The notes under the pieces were generated by a model, which saw only the letters and a program-made list of their open reading frames with translations, had not been told where the DNA came from and made no database searches. Below, in pieces: positions 1-6,678 of a stretch of 43,594 nt of DNA (position 1 is its first letter; each line of letters starts with the position of its first letter). Source of the DNA: a virus; the IMG/VR virus record IMGVR_UViG_3300048929_000780, positions 1 to 43,594 of that record; one strand, written 5' to 3'. The position numbers were made by a program, and so were the translations under genes.

Positions 1-1095
1 ATGAAGTACCGCTTCGGGGGCAAGGAGAAGCGCCTGGCGCTCGGCGTGTATCCGGAGGTCACGCTCGCACTGGCACGCAACCGCCGGGAAGACGCACGCC
101 GTCTGCTCGCGCAAGGTACTGACCCAAGCCAGCAGAAGAAGGACGCCGCCGCGGCGAAGGCCGGGCTGGACGCGCTGACGTTCGAATCAATCGGACGGGA
201 GTGGATGAAGGGCCGGCTTTGGGCGCCGTCGTACCGCATCAAGGTCGAAGCGTGGATGGAGAACGACGTGTTCCCATGGATTGGCTCCCGGCAGGCTGCC
301 GAACTTGAGGCGCCGGATTTCCTGTCGATCGCGCGACGCATGGAGCGGCGCGGCGCCATCGAGTCCGGCCATCGGGTGATACAGAACTGCGGGCAGATCA
401 TGCGCTATGCCATTGCCTCGGGCCTGGCCAAGCGCAACCCGGTCGCCGACCTACGCGGTGCGCTGCAGCCAAAGCCGAAGCGCCACTACGCAGCCTTGGC
501 CGAGCCGAAGGAGCTGGCACCGCTGTTGCGCGCTATCCACGCCTATCAGGGCAGGCCAGTCACGCGCTGGGCGCTCGCCCTCGCCCCGCTGGTGTTCGTG
601 AGGCCGGGAGAGCTGCGCCAGGCCGAGTGGACCGAATTCGACTTGGACGCTGGCGTGTGGCTCATCCCAGCCGACAGGATGAAGATGCGCGCCGAGCACC
701 TGGTGCCGTTGTCGCGGCAGGCCCTAGACATCCTAAGGGAGATCCACCCGCTGACCAACCGAGGCAGGTACGTGTTCTCGGGCCGCAACAGCGTGCAGCG
801 GCCGTTGAGCGAAAACACGGTGAACACCGCGCTGCGGCGAATGGGTTTCGAAAGCGATCAGATGACGGGCCACGGATTCCGCGCGACAGCCCGAACAATC
901 CTTGATGAGGTGCTAGGCTTTCGTCCCGACATCATCGAGCATCAGCTGGCCCATGCTGTCCGCGACCCGAATGGTAGAGCCTACAACCGGACCACCCATC
1001 TCACCGAGCGCTTCCGGATGATGCAGGCGTGGGGCGACTATTTGGAAGCCTTGAGGTCAGGCCTCCAACCACGGTGCACAGCAGCCGCACCTTGA
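1..1095 (+). CDS. int: P4-type tyrosine recombinase (integrase), N-terminus probably outside window
   Basis: Site-specific recombinase that joins an element to a tRNA-type attachment site. The C-terminal catalytic domain is complete: the first Arg is in VRPGELRQAEW (about residue 201), the HxxR box is HGFR (291-294), the next His is in QLAH (318), and the Tyr nucleophile is in AYNR (328). Before it lie the SAM-like core-binding domain (about 60-150) and the tail of the DUF4102 arm-binding domain (MKYRFGGKEKRLALGVYPEV). Family members usually carry about 40 more residues ahead of this point, so the ATG at base 1 is likely an internal Met and the real start lies upstream of the window. The two cargo genes follow in the same direction. 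Whether it serves the small tRNA-Phe island or the whole prophage cannot be settled here, because the left att is not visible. Confidence 0.93.
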   Translation: MKYRFGGKEKRLALGVYPEVTLALARNRREDARRLLAQGTDPSQQKKDAAAAKAGLDALTFESIGREWMKGRLWAPSYRIKVEAWMENDVFPWIGSRQAAELEAPDFLSIARRMERRGAIESGHRVIQNCGQIMRYAIASGLAKRNPVADLRGALQPKPKRHYAALAEPKELAPLLRAIHAYQGRPVTRWALALAPLVFVRPGELRQAEWTEFDLDAGVWLIPADRMKMRAEHLVPLSRQALDILREIHPLTNRGRYVFSGRNSVQRPLSENTVNTALRRMGFESDQMTGHGFRATARTILDEVLGFRPDIIEHQLAHAVRDPNGRAYNRTTHLTERFRMMQAWGDYLEALRSGLQPRCTAAAP

Positions 1096-1237
1096 ACTAC
1101 AGTGGACAATTGGCGCTGCAGACTGAGCAGCTCTTAACCATGCTTTCACCAAAATGCTGCCAATCAGTAATTGCCGATATCACAGGCCAACCTCGCGCGC
1201 AAACTTTTCCCAAATAAGTATTCAAGGATAGAAAATA

Positions 1238-2260
1238 ATGATCACGATCTCCCATGTAGACAAAGATCTTGTCATCGACAGCTGGGTTCTTAGTGGACAC
1301 TGCTCGTATGCTCACGCACTTGAGAAGCTTCACCCGCTAATCGGACGCTTCGAAGCTCAAAGGAAGATACAGAGCCAAACATTCTATGAGCGATTGCGCA
1401 GGGACATAATTCAGGGCTGCATAATGCCCCCAATCACTGTCGCAATAGTCGCCGACGATCCAAACTTCGCTGAACACGGATTCGATTTTCAGAGATACAT
1501 CAACAGCCACCTAGACAACGGCTACATTCTCGATGGTATGCAGCGGCTACACAACCTGTCGATAGTCAGCACTGAAGAAGGTTTCGACCCGAATAGAAAA
1601 GTCTACCTCTCCGTAGTCATTGCCGCAAAGAAGGACATGCTCCTGTACCGCATGATCACTCTGAACAATGGCCAAAAGCCAATGAGTCCGCGCCACCAGA
1701 TTGAAGTACTAACTCAGGAATTATTTGACTTCGAAGATCTTGAGATGGAAGTTCAAACCGAGAAGGAGCGGTCTGAGCGAATCGTCCGAGGCGCCTTCAA
1801 TCTTGCGGATATATCAAAAGGCTATCTCGCATTCCTCACTGACAATCTGCATAACGATAACAATAGAATTATTGCAGAGAAGATGGACGAGCTGATAATC
1901 TCAAAAATAATGCAAGCAGGCCCTGCGCAAGGAATACAGTTCCAGGAAATACTCGCCATGATCGATGCTTTCGCGGAGGATCAGACTGCGAAGTCATGGC
2001 TGAAGACCCAAAACAATCTAATCGGCTTCTGCGTCGGCGTAAAAACGAGTCACAATCTACTTGTCGAGAAGACACCTAGGGAATTTGGTGAGCTTTGCGG
2101 CCGTTTCGACGAGGCATTCAAAGCCATCAACGCAGCCAAAGTTAACCTTGGCAAGTATCGCAGAGAGCTTTCCTTCAAGTACATTAGATCGCTCGACGAG
2201 CTGCAAAACTACGAAGTAAACGACCTGATCGACTGGTGCAATGACGAGACGGCAACCTAA
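1238..2260 (+). CDS. DGQ(H)R/DUF262-like (ParB/Srx superfamily) protein, candidate defence component
   Basis: 340 aa. The centre of the N-terminal half reads YILDGMQRLHNL (D99-G100-M101-Q102-R103), a variant of the DGQHR/DGQQR signature of DndB-like and DUF262 (GmrS-like) proteins. It is followed about 40 residues on by a conserved-looking ITLNNGQKPMS segment (about 140-150), as in that superfamily. The rest is helical with no recognised motif. Members of these families bind nucleotides or DNA and often sit in phage-defence or DNA-modification loci. The start is supported by AAGGA about 9 nt upstream; the leader is AT-rich. The stop overlaps the next start (TAATG), so the two genes are translationally coupled. 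GC is clearly lower than in the phage genes, which suggests separate acquisition. Function not established. Confidence 0.8.
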   Translation: MITISHVDKDLVIDSWVLSGHCSYAHALEKLHPLIGRFEAQRKIQSQTFYERLRRDIIQGCIMPPITVAIVADDPNFAEHGFDFQRYINSHLDNGYILDGMQRLHNLSIVSTEEGFDPNRKVYLSVVIAAKKDMLLYRMITLNNGQKPMSPRHQIEVLTQELFDFEDLEMEVQTEKERSERIVRGAFNLADISKGYLAFLTDNLHNDNNRIIAEKMDELIISKIMQAGPAQGIQFQEILAMIDAFAEDQTAKSWLKTQNNLIGFCVGVKTSHNLLVEKTPREFGELCGRFDEAFKAINAAKVNLGKYRRELSFKYIRSLDELQNYEVNDLIDWCNDETAT

Positions 2261-3162
2261 TGGCCAATATCGTTATCTACAAGGACAGAGATAACTTCCA
2301 GCTCAACGATCTGGACCAGTTCGAAATAACTCACCAGACGCGCCCAGAGGCAATCTGCCTTAGGCTTCTGTGCGGAACTTGCGAAGTTTTCAATGTCGAA
2401 ACCGACGACAATACAACAGTCTCGACTAACTTTCTGGAATCCAGCTCGTCTGAAAACACGTCAATTGACCTATCCTTCCTTAATACTTACCAGGAAGGAA
2501 TAACCGCCCAAGACTATAACGCGCACCTCAAAAGTGCCAGTGATAATAACCGCGGCTTCTACAAGGACTTTCTCAGCGAGATAACCGTCGCAGCCTGTGC
2601 GGCAGAGAGATGCCAGGGAATTTCGTCCTTCCTGCATATCTACCGAGCGTACGAGAGGATTTCGTACGCCTTTCCGCTCATTTATGCATCCAAGAGCCGG
2701 GACTACATCGGGTCATTTAATAATCTCAAGTCGTGGCTTGCTGATACAAAAAACGATGGAAGCGCAGGGGAGCTGGCTTTTTTCAAGAAGTTCATTGATG
2801 CCACTTACGACGACAATGAAAAAAGCGCAACGACAGACTTCTATTTTACTGGGTCGGATGCCGTCAAGATTAGCCAATTCAGGCTAATGAAGAACAACAT
2901 TCTGAATTGGAAGATCGAACAGATCACACCCAGCACCATCGAAAATGAGATCATATCGATCCGATTCGACCAACTCCACACTGTGCTTCTCAATGTTAGA
3001 AATCGGTATTTCCACCAGATGAGTGGCCGAGGCGACAACATAAAGCAGGCCGCCGTGATTGACCCAGACGCCTTCTTCCTGGTGCTTTGTCGACCACTAC
3101 TGACGTATGTCGCAAAGCTTTTCCACGATATTGTGATAGAAGATATGAAATCGCCTGCGTGA
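2260..3162 (+). CDS. Putative HEPN-type ribonuclease, partner of the DGMQR protein
   Basis: 300 aa. Near the C-terminus it has VRNRYFHQM (R247-N248-x3-H252), which fits the catalytic R-N-x3-H motif of HEPN RNases, set in a predominantly helical region (about 100-295). The first ~90 residues look like a separate beta-rich domain. HEPN proteins act as RNA-cutting effectors in many toxin-antitoxin and abortive-infection systems. It overlaps the upstream gene by one base, and the pair sits between an integrase and a tRNA-Phe att fragment, a typical defence-island position. Low GC is shared with its partner. I infer an effector (this gene) plus sensor or regulator (upstream gene); neither role is shown by sequence alone. 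Confidence 0.75.
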   Translation: MANIVIYKDRDNFQLNDLDQFEITHQTRPEAICLRLLCGTCEVFNVETDDNTTVSTNFLESSSSENTSIDLSFLNTYQEGITAQDYNAHLKSASDNNRGFYKDFLSEITVAACAAERCQGISSFLHIYRAYERISYAFPLIYASKSRDYIGSFNNLKSWLADTKNDGSAGELAFFKKFIDATYDDNEKSATTDFYFTGSDAVKISQFRLMKNNILNWKIEQITPSTIENEIISIRFDQLHTVLLNVRNRYFHQMSGRGDNIKQAAVIDPDAFFLVLCRPLLTYVAKLFHDIVIEDMKSPA

Positions 3163-3191
3163 TAGCAACCCAGCAGAACATTATTGAGTTA

Positions 3192-3241
3192 GGGGATTGA
3201 AAATCCCCGTGTCGGCGGTTCGATTCCGTCCCCGGCCACCA
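3192..3241 (+). other. tRNA-Phe 3' half: integration attachment site (att)
   Basis: The segment folds as an anticodon arm GGGGA-TTGAAAA-TCCCC (GAA anticodon, Phe), variable loop GTGTC, T-arm with TTCGATT loop, and acceptor 3' strand ending ACCA. The D-arm and 5' acceptor strand are missing, so it is not a working tRNA. This is the usual footprint of a tyrosine integrase that recombines inside a tRNA 3' half. It marks a boundary between the integrase/cargo block to the left and what follows to the right. Confidence 0.85.
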
Positions 3242-3250
3242 CAATTTCAG

Positions 3251-3281
3251 ATGACCTGCAGAAATGCAGGTCATTTTTTTT
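3251..3281 (+). terminator. Rho-independent terminator after the tRNA-Phe fragment
   Basis: Perfect 10-bp inverted repeat ATGACCTGCA / TGCAGGTCAT with a GAAA loop followed by a run of eight T. It lies 9 nt behind the CCA end, where a tRNA-Phe terminator would be, so it may be the native terminator carried along with the att. Confidence 0.85.
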
Positions 3282-3286
3282 GCGTG

Positions 3287-3306
3287 TTGCACGGAATTTG
3301 CACGGA
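3287..3306. repeat. Tandem 9-bp repeat TTGCACGGA x2, possible integrase arm sites
   Basis: Two exact copies of TTGCACGGA start at 3287 and 3298, 11 bp apart, 46 bp to the right of the tRNA-Phe att. Such one-helical-turn direct repeats beside att cores are typical arm-binding sites of P4-type integrases. Being right of the core, they would belong to the element on the right side. No integrase gene is found next to them. Confidence 0.5.
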
Positions 3307-3371
3307 TCATAGCCGTCGGTCGCCCCACTGCTGCATATACTGACCTCACTCTCGACGTCAGGATGACCAGC

Positions 3372-3770
3372 ATGGCCGCAACCGCTTTCGGCACCATTGT
3401 CCAAGCCATCTCCTTGGCAGGTCGGCTTAGCGAAATCAGCAAGAAGATCGGAGACGCAGAGTTCAGTGCGCTGCTTGCTGACCTGCAGCTCGAACTGTCC
3501 GAAGCGAAGGCCAGGATTGCGACGCTTGTAGACGAAAACACCGATCTGAGGGCGCGTGTTCAAGCGTTTGAGGCTAAAGGACAGATCGCTGATGAGATGA
3601 CATTCGATGGCGTTGCTTACCGCAAGGCTGGCGACATGAGCGCCTATTGCCCGACCTGTTGGGATGCGAACGAACGCCTGATCAGGTTGAACGCGGTGCC
3701 AGCACGCATGTCGCGTTTGGCGAAGTACGTTTGCCCCAGCTGTCACGCTCCTTTCGGCCTAGGTGCGTAA
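3372..3770 (+). CDS. Coiled-coil protein with C-terminal zinc ribbon, unknown function
   Basis: 132 aa. The start at 3372 is chosen because AGGA lies 8 nt upstream; an ATG at 3363 is possible. Residues about 35-65 form a strong coiled coil (LELSEAKARIATLVDENTDL). The C-terminal part carries two Cys pairs, CPTC and CPSC, which form a zinc-ribbon-like unit. I do not recognise the family. It lies alone between two pairs of arm-like repeats, on the opposite strand to the adjacent phage late genes, so it may be cargo of a separate or decayed element rather than a phage gene. Confidence 0.65.
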   Translation: MAATAFGTIVQAISLAGRLSEISKKIGDAEFSALLADLQLELSEAKARIATLVDENTDLRARVQAFEAKGQIADEMTFDGVAYRKAGDMSAYCPTCWDANERLIRLNAVPARMSRLAKYVCPSCHAPFGLGA

Positions 3771-3876
3771 AAGCCCCCTACCATGTCAAGGTCGCGGAAG
3801 ATCAACAAAAACAACGACTAAGCCGATCACCCGCGATCATTGGTGACCTACGGAAATCAATGACTTACCCGTGGCA

Positions 3877-3896
3877 TGGGGTCAGTTTGGGGTCAG
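3877..3896. repeat. Tandem 9-bp repeat TGGGGTCAG x2, possible integrase arm sites
   Basis: Exact copies start at 3877 and 3888 (11 bp apart), just beyond the last gene of the phage late operon. They have the same design as the repeats at 3287 and 43258 but a different sequence. They probably mark the left end of an integrated element; no tRNA-like core is seen next to them. Confidence 0.45.
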
Positions 3897-3900
3897 TCCA

Positions 3901-4113
3901 TCAGGCGGCTTGGTCGTCGTCCATGGGCTGCAGCCGATTGGCGATGCCGTCGAAGCGGGCGGCCTCGGCGCGGAGGCGGCCGGCGCCGCGGCGGCGTGTC
4001 GCCCTCGCCCGCCAGTCGCCGCTGTGATTGCTCTCCAGGTCGTCGGCCTGCTGCCATAGCGAAGCCGCCCTCGCGCGCGCCCAGCGCGCCTTGCCGATGC
4101 TCTTCTGATCCAT
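3901..4113 (-). CDS. Small phage protein, unknown
   Basis: 70 aa, basic and helical with a central Arg/Ala-rich stretch and an acidic end (PMDDDQAA). It is the last gene of the minus-strand late operon. No strong ribosome site precedes the ATG. Chosen over the longer overlapping frames because its composition is ordinary, whereas those are Arg/Pro-rich shadows. No function recognised. Confidence 0.5.
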   Translation of the reverse strand: MDQKSIGKARWARARAASLWQQADDLESNHSGDWRARATRRRGAGRLRAEAARFDGIANRLQPMDDDQAA

Positions 4114-4179
4114 GCAGCCACTGTCGCCGCCGACGGTCGCACGCGCCGATACGTAGGCAACGCCGGCTGACTGCCACCG

Positions 4180-4548
4180 CTACAGTGTCGGGTTGGGGAT
4201 GGCGTTCAGCCGTCTCTGTTGTTGCATCTCGGTGCGGGAGAGCTTGCGGGCCGGCTCATCCTTCGCCAGCAGCTGCGCCACGGCATCCTTCAGCGGCACA
4301 CCTTCCAGTACTCGTGCCGCGCACCACCGCTCGGCAAAGCGTTTGCCCTGGGCGATGGTGGCCGCCCCGACCTCCTTGTCCTGCCACAGCTTCCTGCAGG
4401 ACAAGACGACCCGGACGCCCTTGGCACTCGGCTGCACACAGGCGATTTGACGGTTCCCCCACCACAGCCCCCAGTGCTCGCCATGCTGCACCCAGCCCGT
4501 GGGGCGAGGTGCGGTCACAAAGCCGGTGGAGTTGCAGGGCGGGAGCAT
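4180..4548 (-). CDS. Phage hypothetical protein
   Basis: 122 aa. The first half is rich in Trp and Cys (GWVQHGEHWGLWWGNRQIA), the second half is helical (AERWCAARVLEGVPLKDAV) and the C-terminus is basic. The residue mix and balanced hydrophobic pattern indicate a real protein. I do not recognise it. The exact start is uncertain since no ribosome site is evident. It is among accessory genes past the tail module. Confidence 0.6.
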   Translation of the reverse strand: MLPPCNSTGFVTAPRPTGWVQHGEHWGLWWGNRQIACVQPSAKGVRVVLSCRKLWQDKEVGAATIAQGKRFAERWCAARVLEGVPLKDAVAQLLAKDEPARKLSRTEMQQQRRLNAIPNPTL

Positions 4549-4624
4549 GGGCGCAGGATACGGACCGGGGTCTCAGATTCCGCGACGGCACGTCAGGGCC
4601 ATGCAAAGGCGTTGGCCAAGCCAG

Positions 4625-5239
4625 TCAGACGGCGCCAAGGTCACGCACAATCGCCTCACCCCGCTGCAGGAAGGCGGCGATGATCCGCCCGCCGGCTACG
4701 TGCCGCCCCTCTTCAGCATTCACATACTCGGCTTGCCGGCGCCCAGCGGCCAGGATCGCGTCGGGATGGAAGCTATCGGGGAGATCCTGCAGCGGCTGAC
4801 CTGGCGCAGCAATCCCGCCCACCAGCGCAGCGACACGTGCGTCGTGCTCGACGTCTGACTTCGCGTACGCGCTGCCGACAATCCGGCCTTGGGCCTTGGA
4901 CCAACCGACCACCACGATTTCCGCCTGCAGCTGATCGAGATCCATCTCGGCATCTAGGGCTGCCTGGACGTAGTTGGGCCACAGCTGATCCATAACCGGC
5001 CCGACCTCCCGCATGATCTGTTCAATGCTGAAAGCTTTCCGGAAGCTGGCCTCAAGACACAGTTGATAGATGCGGAGGAAGAACTGCCCGGATCCCCGCC
5101 CAGCAACGACGATGTTGTGCTGGGGGATCAGCAGCAGCTTGGCAGCCTCTGAGACCTCCCCGCTGACCGCGTCTTGAGCAAGGGTATCGACGGCCACGAA
5201 TGCTCGCTCCGGCGTCATCAGGACATTGAGGATGCTCAT
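4625..5239 (-). CDS. Putative proteasome/HslV-like Ntn-hydrolase encoded by the phage
   Basis: 204 aa. After removal of the initiator Met, expected because residue 2 is Ser, the N-terminus is Ser1 (SILNVLMTPERAFVAVDT), Asp is at 17 (AVDT) and Lys at 33 (EAAKLLLI), followed by IVVAGRGSG. In HslV and proteasome beta subunits the catalytic residues are Thr1, Asp17 and Lys33, with an AG-rich turn around 46-49. A middle helical part (about 60-100) and later strands (AEIVVVGWSKAQGRIVGSAY, about 110-130) also follow the alpha-beta-beta-alpha layout. I infer a Ser-nucleophile peptidase or amidohydrolase of this fold. Distant homology is not proven; no unfoldase partner is visible. It lies in the accessory end of the late operon. 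Confidence 0.6.
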   Translation of the reverse strand: MSILNVLMTPERAFVAVDTLAQDAVSGEVSEAAKLLLIPQHNIVVAGRGSGQFFLRIYQLCLEASFRKAFSIEQIMREVGPVMDQLWPNYVQAALDAEMDLDQLQAEIVVVGWSKAQGRIVGSAYAKSDVEHDARVAALVGGIAAPGQPLQDLPDSFHPDAILAAGRRQAEYVNAEEGRHVAGGRIIAAFLQRGEAIVRDLGAV

Positions 5240-5311
5240 GGGTGGCCGTAAGGACTAGGTCTCGCAACTATGGCCTGCGGCCGGCAGAACTGTCCAACTG
5301 GGCTGCCGAGA

Positions 5312-5665
5312 TCAGGCCGTGTGGAGGCGGTCGGAGGCTCGTTCGGCATGGACACGGGCCAAGCACATGCCCGGCACCGACCAGCGGCCTTCATCATCGC
5401 GTTCCACGTCCCAATGCGGGCCGGCCAACGTCTCATCCAGCCGATGAGGCCTTCGCGCCGTGCAATAGATGGCGTCGGCAACCGCTTCCATTTCGGAGCC
5501 GAACCACCGGTAGCCATTGACGCAGATCGCCACGGGGTGATCGGAGGGATGGGGATAGCTGGGCACCAACTCCTGCAACTGCCGCGCGGCCTCTCGGACG
5601 GTAATCTGGCGAAAATCCGGGGCGGCCGCCCAATGGTCGAGAATTCTCTCGGCGCCGGGCGTCAT
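5312..5665 (-). CDS. Phage hypothetical protein
   Basis: 117 aa. The start at 5665 is fixed by AAGGAG six nt upstream; the longer frame begins at a GTG that overlaps this ribosome site. Helical N-terminus, a conserved-looking Trp/Tyr patch (ICVNGYRWFGSEMEA) and a basic C-terminus. No recognised domain. First gene of the accessory run downstream of the tail genes on this strand. Confidence 0.65.
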   Translation of the reverse strand: MTPGAERILDHWAAAPDFRQITVREAARQLQELVPSYPHPSDHPVAICVNGYRWFGSEMEAVADAIYCTARRPHRLDETLAGPHWDVERDDEGRWSVPGMCLARVHAERASDRLHTA

Positions 5666-5761
5666 GGCGATCTCCTTCACTGGGCGGGCATCGGATAATC
5701 ACGCGGGACCGGTCAAAGTGATGCGAAAGAAGCGTCCCTGACTGGGGCACGGGATCACACA

Positions 5762-6427
5762 ATGTGCGGCCGATTCGTCCAGACCCCGATCCGAAACGCT
5801 GACACCCTGGGCTTCCCGCAGCTGGTCGGCGACCTGATGTCGATCCCCGAAAGCTACAACCTGGCGCCGGCGCAGCGCGCCTCGGTGATCCTCGATCGCG
5901 GCACCGGCCTGCAGGTCACCCGCCTTTCGTGGGGCCTGCTCCCCTTCTGGGCCAAGGCCAAGAAGCTGCAGGGCTCCACGATCAATGCCCGCATCGAGAC
6001 GGTGGCCACCAAGCCTGCCTTCCGGTCCGCGTTCAAGAAGCGGCGCTGCCTGATCCCCATGGCCGGCTACTATGAGTGGTCGGTCAACGCCGAGGACGGC
6101 AAGAAGGATCCATGGTTCATCCACGCGACCGGGCCGCTGCTGGCCGCCGGCCTCTGGGAAGACACCAGTCCCCTGCTCGACCCAGACAATCTGGGCACCT
6201 TCACCGTGATCACCGGTGACAGCAGTGGCGTGTCTGCCGATATCCACGACCGGATGCCGGTTTGGCTGACGGCTGGCCAGGCCGATGAGTGGCTGGCGGC
6301 CGAGCCCGACGAAGCGATGGCAATGCTGCTGGCCAGCGAGCCGCCGGCAATGGAGGCCTATCGCGTCAGTCGCGCGGTGAACACGCCGCGGAACAACCAG
6401 CCCGCCCTGCTCGACCAAGTGGCGTGA
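5762..6427 (+). CDS. SRAP-domain (SOS response-associated peptidase, YedK/HMCES-like) protein
   Basis: 221 aa, full length for the family. SRAP proteins form a covalent thiazolidine bond between Cys2 and abasic sites in single-stranded DNA. The key residues are all present: Cys2 in MCGRF, Asn75 in NARIET, Glu105 in GYYEW and His162 in DIHDRMPV. The gene is on the plus strand against the surrounding late operon, with its own leader. Its TGA is directly followed by the reverse stop of the next gene (TGATCA). Probably an accessory DNA-repair or protection gene with its own promoter; SOS control is typical of relatives, but I see no clear LexA site. Confidence 0.93.
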   Translation: MCGRFVQTPIRNADTLGFPQLVGDLMSIPESYNLAPAQRASVILDRGTGLQVTRLSWGLLPFWAKAKKLQGSTINARIETVATKPAFRSAFKKRRCLIPMAGYYEWSVNAEDGKKDPWFIHATGPLLAAGLWEDTSPLLDPDNLGTFTVITGDSSGVSADIHDRMPVWLTAGQADEWLAAEPDEAMAMLLASEPPAMEAYRVSRAVNTPRNNQPALLDQVA

Positions 6428-6625
6428 TCAGGCAGCGCTCTCGTCCTGATCTTCCTCCGCGGTGAACTTGTAGCTGCGTCCGGTAACCAACCCTGCAGCT
6501 GCCGCTGGTGCCACCGTCAGGGTGAGCTGGGGCACCCCGGCCTCGATCGGGACGAAGTTCAGCGTCACAATACCAGGCTGATCGGCCATTTCCATCTTCA
6601 TCTGCAGCTTTGCGCGAAATTGCAT
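6428..6625 (-). CDS. Small phage protein after the tail-tip gene
   Basis: 65 aa. The start at 6625 is supported by GGAGAG four nt upstream; longer readings add residues with no ribosome site. Beta-rich middle (TLNFVPIEAGVPQLTLTV) and an acidic C-terminus (EEDQDESAA). Small genes of this kind often follow J-like proteins, but the function is unknown. It ends back-to-back with the SRAP gene. Confidence 0.7.
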   Translation of the reverse strand: MQFRAKLQMKMEMADQPGIVTLNFVPIEAGVPQLTLTVAPAAAAGLVTGRSYKFTAEEDQDESAA

Positions 6626-6678
6626 ATATCTCTCCAGGTTGTGCGGTGGCATGGATACGCTGGCCACCGCTTCAGCGG

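Noticed and set aside
3192-3241. A working tRNA-Phe gene
   Set aside because: Only the anticodon arm, variable loop, T-arm and 3' acceptor strand are present.
3876-4799. A 307-codon plus-strand open frame
   Set aside because: Arg/Pro/Ser-rich shadow of the minus-strand late genes.
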